From positions 1 through 12,512 of the forward strand of contig CANGRU010000017.1 in the NCBI GenBank assembly GCA_947456315.1: a DNA stretch of 12,512 bases, written 5' to 3'. Below the pieces are notes generated by a model. That model had not been told where the DNA came from. It worked only from the letters and a program-made list of their open reading frames with translations, and ran no database searches. This document shows, piece by piece, positions 6,492 through 12,512 of the stretch. The stretch is from Beijerinckiaceae bacterium (GTDB lineage: Bacteria > Pseudomonadota > Alphaproteobacteria > Rhizobiales > Beijerinckiaceae). How positions within the stretch are numbered: position 1 is the first letter of the stretch; each line of letters opens with the position of its first letter. The position numbers and the translations under genes were made by a program.

Positions 6492-7403
6492 ATGACACTC
6501 ATCCTTGAACAATTGTTGAACGGTCTCCAGCTCGGCGTCATGCTGTTTTTGCTGGCGGCGGGGCTGACGCTTGTCTTTGGCATTATGGGTGTCATCAATC
6601 TTGCCCATGGCTCGCTCTATATGGTGGGCGCTTATGCAGCCGCCTTTGTTGCCAAACTGACAGGTTCTTTTTTGCTGGCCATTCCCGCCGGACTTGCGGC
6701 GGCGGGCCTCACCGGCATGGCAGTGGAATATCTCGTCATCCGCCATCTTTATGCGCGTGATCATCTGGATCAGGTTCTGGCGACCTTCGGTCTGATCCTG
6801 TTTTTCAATCAGGCGATCATTCTGCTCTTCGGGCGCCAACCCTTGTTTGTGCAGATTCCGCCTGCATTGTCGGGCGCTGTTGATCTGGGCCTGTTTCCCT
6901 ATCCGGCCTATCGCCTGTGCATCATTGCGGCAGGGCTTTTGAGTGCGGGCGCTTTGTTCTTTCTGATCCAGCGCACAAGGCTTGGCATGTTGGTGCGCGC
7001 GGGCGCGACGCATCGCGAAATGGTGCAGGCTTTGGGTGTCGATATTCGTCTCCTCTCCACCATTGTCTTCGGCCTTGGCGCATTGCTCGCGGGCTTTGCC
7101 GGATTGATGGCGGGGCCTTTGCTCTCGGTGCAAGTGGGCATGGGCGAGCAGATCCTCATTCTCACTTTTGTGGTTGTGGTGATCGGCGGGCTGGGCTCGG
7201 TGGCGGGCGCCTTCTGGAGTGCTTTGCTGGTCGGGCTTGTCGACACAAGTTTGCGTGCCTTCCTGCCGCAGATTTTGCGCGGGCTGATGGCTGGCTCTGA
7301 AGCAGATGCTCTGGCCTCTGGCATGTCGGCGATGGGCGTCTATTTGCTGATGGCGCTCGTGCTGCTGATCAAGCCGAAGGGATTGTTCCCCGGCCATGCG
7401 TAA
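6492..7403 (+). CDS. livH: Liv-type ABC transporter permease, LivH
   Basis: 303 residues, normal for LivH. The N-terminus MTLILEQLLNGLQLGVMLFL followed by GLTLVFGIMGVINLAHGSLYMVGAY is the classic LivH opening. About eight or nine membrane segments follow, and the conserved late block VVVIGGLGSVAGAFWSALLVGL is present. It pairs with LivM to form the inner-membrane channel. The start ATG 6492 fits the family N-terminus, but no Shine-Dalgarno is visible: the sequence before it (CCCAATGACGGCGCAAA) is the end of the palindromic repeat. Translation may therefore be weak or depend on coupling. The 3' end overlaps livM by 8 bases. Confidence 0.93.
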   Translation: MTLILEQLLNGLQLGVMLFLLAAGLTLVFGIMGVINLAHGSLYMVGAYAAAFVAKLTGSFLLAIPAGLAAAGLTGMAVEYLVIRHLYARDHLDQVLATFGLILFFNQAIILLFGRQPLFVQIPPALSGAVDLGLFPYPAYRLCIIAAGLLSAGALFFLIQRTRLGMLVRAGATHREMVQALGVDIRLLSTIVFGLGALLAGFAGLMAGPLLSVQVGMGEQILILTFVVVVIGGLGSVAGAFWSALLVGLVDTSLRAFLPQILRGLMAGSEADALASGMSAMGVYLLMALVLLIKPKGLFPGHA

Positions 7404-8355
7404 AATCATCGCGCCCGCACTGGGCCTCCTCTTGCTGCTGGCTTGGCCCTTCATCGCAGAAAAAATCGGCGCGCCGGCGCTGATCACTTTGTTCACGCGC
7501 ATGATGATCTTGGGATTAGCGGCGAGCGCGCTCAACATCGCACTGGGCTTTGGCGGCTTGGTGAGTTTGGGTCACGCTGCTTTCTATGGCATCGGCGCTT
7601 ATGCGATCGGCATTTCAACCACACATGCGATTTCCGGCGCGCCCTTCCTCGGGCTGTTGCCGGGGTCTGATCAGCTGCTCGTCAATCTTCTGGTTGCCAT
7701 GCTGGTCAGCGGCTTTGCGTCTGCCATCATCGGTGCGCTGGCTTTGCGCACCAGTGGCATCCAGTTCATCATGATCACGCTGGCCTTTGCGCAAATGCTG
7801 TTCTTTCTCTTCCTCGCGCTGAAAGCCTATGGCGGTGATGACGGCTTAACGATGCGCCGCCGCAATGGCTTGTTTGATCTGAACATGCGCGATGATGCGA
7901 CCTTCTTTTATGTGACGCTGGGCTTTTTGCTGGTCTGGCTCGCGGTCTGTGCGCGCGTGTTGCATTCGCGTTTCGGTCTCTTGCTCGGCGGCATTCGCCA
8001 GAATGAGCGGCGCATGCAGGCAATCGGCGTCAATACGTTTCGTGTGAAATGGATCGCTTTCATCATCTCCGGCATGGGTGCAGGGCTTGCTGGCGGGTTG
8101 ATGGCCAATCTCGGGCGTTTCGTGTCACCTGATCTCATGCATTGGACGACATCGGGCGAATTGCTCATCATGTGTGTGCTGGGTGGTTCCGGCACGATCA
8201 TCGGTCCGGTGCTCGGCGCGTTCGCGCTGATCGGCTTGGAGGCCACGCTCAACACCTGGACCGAACATTGGCAGGCGATCCTGGGACCGCTGCTTGTGCT
8301 GATGGTTCTGGCTTTCAAAGGCGGCTTGGCGCGCATCGGGGGCGATAAGCCATGA
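7396..8355 (+). CDS. livM: Liv-type ABC transporter permease, LivM
   Basis: 319 residues with a short N-terminal anchor. Typical LivM blocks are present: LNIALGFGGLVSLGHAAFYG (first half), the periplasmic GGDDGLT motif near residue 146, the cytoplasmic RQNERRMQAIGVNTFRVKW segment, and GELLIMCVLGGSGTIIGPVLGA before the last helices. It is the second membrane subunit of the transporter. Its ATG lies within the end of livH (8-base overlap), and its stop overlaps the livG start in an ATGA (4 bases), so livH-livM-livG are translationally coupled. Confidence 0.93.
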   Translation: MRKIIAPALGLLLLLAWPFIAEKIGAPALITLFTRMMILGLAASALNIALGFGGLVSLGHAAFYGIGAYAIGISTTHAISGAPFLGLLPGSDQLLVNLLVAMLVSGFASAIIGALALRTSGIQFIMITLAFAQMLFFLFLALKAYGGDDGLTMRRRNGLFDLNMRDDATFFYVTLGFLLVWLAVCARVLHSRFGLLLGGIRQNERRMQAIGVNTFRVKWIAFIISGMGAGLAGGLMANLGRFVSPDLMHWTTSGELLIMCVLGGSGTIIGPVLGAFALIGLEATLNTWTEHWQAILGPLLVLMVLAFKGGLARIGGDKP

Positions 8356-9059
8356 GCGCGCTGCTGGTCCTTGATGATCTCACCAAAAATTTCGGCGGCC
8401 TGCGCGTCACCGATCATGTGTGCCTTGATCTGCGCGCTGGCGAAGTGCATGCGCTCATCGGCCCCAATGGTGCGGGCAAGACCACGCTGATTTCGCAGAT
8501 CATGGGCGAGATCACGCCCGAGAGCGGCAGCATCCGTCTGGATGGCATCGATATGGGCAAGCTGTCGCAGGCGCAGCGCGTGCGCCGCGGTTTGGCGCGC
8601 ACATTTCAGGTGCCGCAAGTGCTTGGCGAATATTCCGCGCGCGAGAATGTGGTGGCAGCCCTTTATGCACGCGGCGCGTCTGCCGATGAGGCCACGCAAC
8701 ATTTGGCGCGCGCCAATATGGAGGCGCGGGCGGATGTGCGCGTCAGTGATTTGTCGCATGGCGAGCGCAAGCAATTGGAACTCGCCATCGCACTGGCGAC
8801 GCGCCCGCGCATGTTGCTGCTGGATGAACCTATGGCAGGTTTGGGGCCCGTTGAAAGCGCGCAGATGATTGCCATTCTGCAAGGTCTGCGCGGGGACATG
8901 GCCATGCTGCTGGTCGAGCATGACATGAAAGCCGTTTTTGCTTTGGCAGATCGCATCTCCGTCCTGGTCTATGGAGCGATCATTGCGAGTGGCACGCCGG
9001 ACGAGATTCAAAATGATCCGCGCGTGCGCGAGGCTTATTTGGGAACGGGAGAGGATTGA
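8352..9059 (+). CDS. livG: Liv-type ABC transporter ATPase, LivG
   Basis: 235 residues. All ATPase motifs are present: Walker A GPNGAGKT at 37-44, Q-loop Q86 in ARTFQVPQ, signature LSHGE at 134-138, Walker B MLLLDEP at 154-160, and switch H190 in LLVEHDM. The C-terminus REAYLGTGE is the usual LivG ending. It hydrolyses ATP on the cytoplasmic face, paired with LivF, to drive uptake. It is somewhat shorter than most LivG proteins: only about 48 residues separate the Q-loop from the signature, so the helical subdomain that meets the permease looks trimmed. The start ATG is in a 4-base overlap with livM; the stop shares one base with the livF ATG. Confidence 0.93.
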   Translation: MSALLVLDDLTKNFGGLRVTDHVCLDLRAGEVHALIGPNGAGKTTLISQIMGEITPESGSIRLDGIDMGKLSQAQRVRRGLARTFQVPQVLGEYSARENVVAALYARGASADEATQHLARANMEARADVRVSDLSHGERKQLELAIALATRPRMLLLDEPMAGLGPVESAQMIAILQGLRGDMAMLLVEHDMKAVFALADRISVLVYGAIIASGTPDEIQNDPRVREAYLGTGED

Positions 9060-9760
9060 TGCTGTCGCTTCGCTCCGTCTCCGCAAGCTATGGCGAAAGC
9101 CAGGTGCTCTTCGATATATCGCTCGATATCGGGGCAGGGGAGGTTGTCACCTTGCTCGGCCGCAATGGCATGGGCAAGACAACCACCATTCGCACGATCA
9201 TGGGATTGATGAAGCCGCTCGCGGGTCACATCACCTTCAAGGGCGAGGATATTGCCGGTCTACCCGCTGATCGTGTGGCGCGATTGGGTATCGGTCTGGT
9301 GCCGGAGGGGCGACAGATTTTCACCTCCCTCAGCGTGCGCGAAAATCTGGTGGCCACGGCCGCCAATCGGCTGAACCGCGAAAACCCTTGGACGCTCACA
9401 CGCATCTTCGCGCTGTTTCCGCGTCTTGACGAGCGCCAAGATCAGAACGGGTCCACATTGTCAGGCGGCGAACAGCAAATGCTCGCCATCGGTCGCGCTT
9501 TGATGACCAACCCTGATCTGCTCATTCTGGATGAAGCCACAGAAGGTCTCGCCCCCGTGATCCGTGCCGAAATCTGGCGCTGCTTGGAGACGCTGAAACA
9601 GGCGGGGCAATCCATTCTCATCGTCGATAAAAATATCCATGTGCTGGAGCGTCTTGCGGATCGGCATGTCGTAATTGAAAAAGGTCGCACCATCTGGTCG
9701 GGCACGAGTGCCGATCTGGCGGCTGATAGAGCGGAGGTGCATCGCCATGTCGCATTCTGA
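9059..9760 (+). CDS. livF: Liv-type ABC transporter ATPase, LivF
   Basis: 233 residues from ATG 9059. A TTG codon just before it (9056) is in frame, but ATG is preferred, with GGGAGAGGA (9047-9055) as ribosome binding site. Walker A GRNGMGKT is at 34-41, signature LSGGEQQ at 134-140, Walker B LLILDEA at 154-160. The block PEGRQIFTSLSVRENL is a LivF hallmark. At the switch position, where ABC ATPases usually have His and LivF often has VEQN, this protein has IVDKNIHV (about residues 188-195). It is the second nucleotide-binding subunit, working with LivG. The TGATG junction with livG suggests translational coupling. The end overlaps the next gene by 14 bases. Confidence 0.93.
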   Translation: MLSLRSVSASYGESQVLFDISLDIGAGEVVTLLGRNGMGKTTTIRTIMGLMKPLAGHITFKGEDIAGLPADRVARLGIGLVPEGRQIFTSLSVRENLVATAANRLNRENPWTLTRIFALFPRLDERQDQNGSTLSGGEQQMLAIGRALMTNPDLLILDEATEGLAPVIRAEIWRCLETLKQAGQSILIVDKNIHVLERLADRHVVIEKGRTIWSGTSADLAADRAEVHRHVAF

Positions 9761-10868
9761 TATGCGTTTTGTGACGGTGCGTGGCGCGTCTGCGCAAACA
9801 GCACCTGCTGATGCTTTGCGCGAGGCTTTGTCGGCTCTCGGCGCTGAACTTGCCAAACAGGGCGGGGCGCCAGCCGATATTTTGCGTTTGCGCCTTCACG
9901 CACCAGAGCCGCAGGCGTTTCATCTGTCACGTCGCGAGATGGATCTCGCCTGGCGTGAAGTGTTTGGTGGGCTGCGCCGCCCGGTCTTTTTTGCGCAAGG
10001 CGTTTTTTCTGTCGAAGCCGATGCGGCCCTTGCGCCGGCGCGCGCGCCGCAGCCTGTGTGGAACGGCATGACCATGCCAGTGCTCGCACGCGCCTATGCG
10101 CCGCGTCTGCAAGTGCCCGATATGCAGAGCGTGTTTCGCCAATGGAATGCCGATGGTGCAGTTGCGCGCCAACAAGCGGGTGCGCTGGATCTCCATTACG
10201 GGCGTGGCCGCGACGAGATGCTGGATTTTTATCCGGCTTCGCGACGCGACGCGCCACTCTGGGTGTTTCTGCATGGCGGCTATTGGCAGGCCTGCACGAA
10301 AGACCAGCACGGACAATTTGCAGACGGCATGCGCGCGCAAGGTTTTGCCGTTGCCATGCTCGATTATCCGCTGTGTCCGGAAACACCACTGGCTGAAATT
10401 GTGCTGAGCACGCGTCATGCTTTGCAGTTTCTCGTCGCGCAAGCCGATGCGCTTGGCTTTGATCCCGCGCGGATTCATCTGGCGGGCCATAGTGCGGGCG
10501 CACATCTGGCGGCCATGGCGGCCGCTGATCCGCACGGGCCCGAGATCGCGTCCGTTCTGCTGCTCTCGGGTGTGTTTGATCTGGATCCCCTCTTCCACCT
10601 GCCGATGGGCCGCATGATCGGCTTGGGCGACCGCGATGAGGCGCGTGCCCTCTCACCGCTCTTTTGCCCACAGCCCAAAACCCGCGTGGGGCTGGCTCTG
10701 GGGACGCTGGAAACAGATGAATTCAAGCGTCAATCGGCTGATATGGCGGCAGCTTGGGGTGCGCAGGCGCCGCTTCACGTCAATAACTGCCATCATTTCA
10801 ATCTGTTAGAAGAGCTGCGCCATCCAGGCCCGCTGCTTGATCTGGCCCTGCAGACGGCCTCGGCCTGA
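9747..10868 (+). CDS. RidA-like N-terminal region fused to an arylformamidase-like alpha/beta hydrolase
   Basis: 373 residues. Residues about 115-373 form an alpha/beta hydrolase of the arylformamidase/esterase type: oxyanion motif HGGYW at 176-180, nucleophile elbow GHSAG at 247-251 (Ser249), acid likely E322 or D324 in GTLETDEF, and catalytic His in CHHFN (349-350). Such enzymes cleave N-formyl or ester bonds, as N-formylkynurenine formamidase does. Residues about 20-95 resemble the RidA/YjgF fold: ALSALGAELAKQGG, ILRLRLHAPEPQAF, then WREVFGGLRRPVFF and VEADAAL, matching the family's order of blocks. ATG 9747 has GGAGG at 9733-9737, 9 bases upstream; a longer in-frame extension to 9675 lies wholly inside livF and is rejected. 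The gene overlaps livF by 14 bases, so it is part of the transport operon and may act on the imported compound. The RidA-like call is less certain than the hydrolase. Confidence 0.8.
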   Translation: MSHSDMRFVTVRGASAQTAPADALREALSALGAELAKQGGAPADILRLRLHAPEPQAFHLSRREMDLAWREVFGGLRRPVFFAQGVFSVEADAALAPARAPQPVWNGMTMPVLARAYAPRLQVPDMQSVFRQWNADGAVARQQAGALDLHYGRGRDEMLDFYPASRRDAPLWVFLHGGYWQACTKDQHGQFADGMRAQGFAVAMLDYPLCPETPLAEIVLSTRHALQFLVAQADALGFDPARIHLAGHSAGAHLAAMAAADPHGPEIASVLLLSGVFDLDPLFHLPMGRMIGLGDRDEARALSPLFCPQPKTRVGLALGTLETDEFKRQSADMAAAWGAQAPLHVNNCHHFNLLEELRHPGPLLDLALQTASA

Positions 10869-10871
10869 TCT

Positions 10872-10892
10872 GACCAAAGAAAATCTTTGGTC
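10872..10892 (+). terminator. Stem-loop after the liv operon, possible terminator
   Basis: GACCAAAG (10872-10879) and CTTTGGTC (10885-10892) pair exactly around an AAAAT loop, 3 bases after the hydrolase stop codon. The following TCTCCTC is only partly T-rich, so intrinsic termination would be inefficient. Position and structure fit the end of the transport operon. Confidence 0.5.
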
Positions 10893-10910
10893 TCTCCTCA
10901 AAGAAATATC

Positions 10911-10940
10911 TTGGACAAAAGGCGAGTCACCCCCTTAAAT
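10911..10940 (+). promoter_or_regulatory. Candidate sigma-70 promoter for the Rieske-amidohydrolase genes
   Basis: TTGGAC (10911-10916) and TTAAAT (10935-10940) are spaced by 18 bases. They lie after the stem-loop and about 100 bases before the Rieske ATG, in the second-largest gap of the window. Transcription would start near 10947 and give a leader of about 90 bases. This is the best promoter match I see in the window. Confidence 0.45.
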
Positions 10941-10968
10941 CATCTCACAGTGCAGCCATGGCTCGGCT

Positions 10969-10994
10969 GCCGGTCGATCTTTTGATCGGCTGGT
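10969..10994 (+). promoter_or_regulatory. Stem-loop in the leader of the Rieske gene
   Basis: GCCGGTCGATC (10969-10979) and GATCGGCTGGT (10984-10994) pair over 11 positions around a TTTT loop, with three G-U pairs as RNA. It lies between the candidate promoter and the Shine-Dalgarno AGGGAGGG (11021-11028). It might stabilise or regulate the leader; it matches no RNA family I know. Confidence 0.35.
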
Positions 10995-11038
10995 TCACAA
11001 GAGGCCAAAAGGCGCAAGTCAGGGAGGGTTTTAAGACG

Positions 11039-11404
11039 ATGGCCGAACAATTCGTTGGACGCGTGTCCGAATTCGCGGACGGCACCCGCCAGATCGTGAA
11101 AGTTGGCGACACTGAAGTCGGTGTTTTCCGTCACGAGGGTAACTTCTACGCCTATAGCAATTATTGCCTGCATCAGGGCGGACCGGCTTGCGAAGGCCTG
11201 ACCATTGCGAAGGTCGAAGAGCATCTGCGCGAAGACAAGACCTCCATGGGTCTCTACTTCTCCGAAAAAGACATGAACTTCGTCTGCCCGTGGCATGGCT
11301 ACGAATATGACATGAAGTCGGGTGAGTGCATCTCCGACCGCAAGTTGAAGCTCAAGAACTACAAAGTCGTGACCAAGGGAGATGATGTTTATGTCGTCGC
11401 CTGA
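11039..11404 (+). CDS. Small Rieske [2Fe-2S] domain protein (ferredoxin-like)
   Basis: 121 residues, no signal peptide, so a soluble cytoplasmic electron carrier or an oxygenase-linked ferredoxin. The cluster ligands are C43 and H45 in YCLHQGG and C83 and H86 in CPWHGYEYD, the Rieske C-x-H ... C-x2-H pattern. The spacing is 37 residues between H45 and C83, about twice the usual 15-20; the extra part is charged (AKVEEHLREDKTSMG). An in-frame ATG at 10958 would add 27 residues, but ATG 11039 is preferred because AGGGAGGG (11021-11028) precedes it by 10 bases and the Rieske fold starts there. The next gene starts 14 bases before this one ends. No oxygenase or reductase gene is in view, so its redox partner is unknown. 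Confidence 0.88.
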   Translation: MAEQFVGRVSEFADGTRQIVKVGDTEVGVFRHEGNFYAYSNYCLHQGGPACEGLTIAKVEEHLREDKTSMGLYFSEKDMNFVCPWHGYEYDMKSGECISDRKLKLKNYKVVTKGDDVYVVA

Positions 11405-11699
11405 AAGCACGACGGACAACATGATTTCCGAGCGCGCCATTGCTTTGGCGCGTGAGATCGATCTTGCCACGTTGAACGGCAATATTGATGTCGTATCGCC
11501 TCAAGCCATGCATGCATTGCTGGGCGCTTTGGTGAAAGCCTATGGCGCGAAAGTGGAAGCAGGAGAGCCTTATCCGGTTCTTCCGGGTCCGGCATTGGTG
11601 TCTGGCACAGACGTCTTGACCATTTGCGGCGCCATGTTGAAGGCCGCAGACTTGCAAGTATTCGAACTCGGCATGTGGCAGAGCTGGACCGGCCGCTAA
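11391..11699 (+). CDS. Uncharacterised 102-residue protein between Rieske and amidohydrolase genes
   Basis: I do not recognise this family. It is a small soluble protein without signal peptide or clear membrane segment. The first half looks helical (ISERAIALAREIDLATLNGN, then AMHALLGALVKAYGAKVEAG). The second half has PYPVLPGPALVSGTDVLTIC and ends in MLKAADLQVFELGMWQSWTGR; a single Cys lies in LTICGAM. The start could be ATG 11382, 11385 or 11391; 11391 is chosen because AAGGGAG (11375-11381) precedes it by 9 bases. It overlaps the Rieske gene by 14 bases, and the amidohydrolase gene follows by 33 bases, so the three are probably made together and this may be an accessory subunit or chaperone for one of them. 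Confidence 0.75.
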   Translation: MSSPESTTDNMISERAIALAREIDLATLNGNIDVVSPQAMHALLGALVKAYGAKVEAGEPYPVLPGPALVSGTDVLTICGAMLKAADLQVFELGMWQSWTGR

Positions 11700-11732
11700 A
11701 GCCGCGCCTGCTACAGATAATGGGAGGAACAT

Positions 11733-12512
11733 ATGGATCTGATTGCTGACCGCGGACGCCGCGTCACCGTCGAAGAACTCAATACAACAAAGCTGCTGGC
11801 TCACGCCGCCGAACAGGCGCGCGCCCGCAAGTATGAAGACATGCTCATCGTCGATTGCGATGCGCATCATTACGAAAACGAAAACTTCAACGAAATCCTG
11901 CCCTATATGGAAAATGACGTGCTGCGTCAGCTCACCATGTCGGGCCGCGCCAAGGGCCGCCACTCCATCGTGCCGGGCCAGGTCGGCTATCAGGACATGG
12001 GTGGTCGCGTCACACGCTATCCGCTGCGCATGACCGAAAAGACCGATCCGGGCAAGCTGCGCGACGTGCAGCTCGGCGAGCGCTGGATGGACGCGATGGG
12101 CGTCGATTATTCCTGCCTCTTCCCGACAGGCATGCTCAACGTTGGTCTGCATCCGCAGAAGGAAATGGAAGTCGAACTCTGCTGGGCTTACAACCGTTGG
12201 CTCACCGAGCGCGTGCTGCCGGAAAATCATGGCCGCTTCTACACGCAGCTCGCGCTGCCGCTGTCAGATCCGGAAGCTTCCTTGCGTCAGGTCGAAACCT
12301 TCGGCGGTTGCAAGGGCGTGACCGGCTTCATGGTCACCACTGTGCGCACGCTGCCGGTGCATGACAATTCGCTGATGAAGGTCTATCGCGCCATTGAAGA
12401 GCGTGGCCTGTCGTTGACCTTCCATTCGGGTCCGAACTGGGGCGAGCCTGTGTTCAAGGGCTGCAACCGCTTCATCTCGGTGCATGCGCTGGGCTTCTCT
12501 TTCTACAACATC
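11733..12512 (+). CDS. COG2159-type amidohydrolase (ACMSD / gamma-resorcylate decarboxylase-like), 3' end outside window
   Basis: The reading frame is open for 260 codons from ATG 11733 to the window edge, with GGGAGGA (11722-11728) 4 bases before the start. It resembles the amidohydrolase 2 (TIM-barrel) family, whose members decarboxylate or hydrolyse aromatic acids and related compounds. The N-terminal metal motif reads IVDCDAHHYE (residues 39-48): where the family usually has DxHxH, this has D41-x-D43-x-H45. Later family His positions are present, H231 in TFHSGPNWGEP and H251 in ISVHALGF. The final catalytic Asp would lie beyond the edge. An N-terminal extension of about 35 residues precedes the first barrel strand. 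It is third in a set with the Rieske and small protein genes. The exact reaction is unknown. Confidence 0.85.
   Translation, partial: MDLIADRGRRVTVEELNTTKLLAHAAEQARARKYEDMLIVDCDAHHYENENFNEILPYMENDVLRQLTMSGRAKGRHSIVPGQVGYQDMGGRVTRYPLRMTEKTDPGKLRDVQLGERWMDAMGVDYSCLFPTGMLNVGLHPQKEMEVELCWAYNRWLTERVLPENHGRFYTQLALPLSDPEASLRQVETFGGCKGVTGFMVTTVRTLPVHDNSLMKVYRAIEERGLSLTFHSGPNWGEPVFKGCNRFISVHALGFSFYNI

Noticed and set aside
6339..7538. 399-residue open frame on the - strand opposite livH and the livK end
   Set aside because: It crosses a palindromic repeat and two real genes, has low-complexity basic composition, and shows no recognisable motif.
7908..9086. 392-residue open frame on the - strand opposite livM and livG
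   Set aside because: Shadow of two well-supported coupled genes; no family features.
9442..10671. 409-residue open frame on the - strand opposite livF and the hydrolase
   Set aside because: It spans the junction of two real genes with intact active-site motifs on the + strand; Arg/Ala/His-rich composition indicates a shadow frame.
10958..11038. N-terminal extension of the Rieske protein from ATG 10958
   Set aside because: No Shine-Dalgarno precedes it and the extension crosses a leader stem; ATG 11039 has AGGGAGGG at proper distance and matches the start of the Rieske fold.

Overview
The window looks like a chromosomal catabolic and transport region of a GC-rich alphaproteobacterium, most likely of the order Hyphomicrobiales (Rhizobiales). 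The evidence is the codon use, the Shine-Dalgarno style, the protein families, and two copies of a palindromic repeat of the type CGTCATTGCGAG...GCAATCCAGA that is familiar from that group. The species cannot be named from the sequence. Every convincing gene is on the + strand. No gap between genes exceeds 300 bases; the largest are 5040-5233 and 10869-11038, and both are described below. I saw no tRNA, rRNA, CRISPR array or insertion sequence.

Layout. (1) 3-188 is the 3' end of a tex-like gene. (2) 275-5039 is a four-gene run: a Tat-exported family 1 solute-binding protein, a fused two-domain permease of the Fe3+/FbpB type with a TTG start, a fumarylacetoacetate-hydrolase (FAH) family enzyme, and an NMT1/THI5-like (NitT/TauT type) binding protein. 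No ATPase is encoded in this run. (3) 5040-5233 is non-coding: a strong GC hairpin, a repeat copy, and a hairpin covering the next gene's ribosome binding site. (4) 5234-10868 is a complete Liv-type (HAAT) ABC transporter (livK, livH, livM, livG, livF) followed by an overlapping gene for a two-part protein, a RidA-like N-terminus joined to an arylformamidase-like alpha/beta hydrolase. A second repeat copy fills the livK-livH gap. (5) 10869-11038 holds a stem-loop, a candidate promoter and a structured leader. (6) 11039 to the window end is a small Rieske [2Fe-2S] protein, a 102-residue protein I do not recognise, and a COG2159-type amidohydrolase that runs off the window edge; the first two genes overlap.

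How they may work together (inference). Three different classes of uptake protein lie among ring-fission or amide-type enzymes (FAH family, arylformamidase-like hydrolase with RidA-like domain, Rieske protein, ACMSD/gamma-resorcylate-decarboxylase-like amidohydrolase). This suggests uptake and breakdown of an aromatic, possibly N-containing, carboxylic compound rather than simple branched-chain amino acid uptake. The substrate cannot be read from the sequence. The most distinctive parts are the Rieske / unknown small protein / amidohydrolase trio, the hydrolase fusion, and the RNA-level structures around both binding-protein genes.
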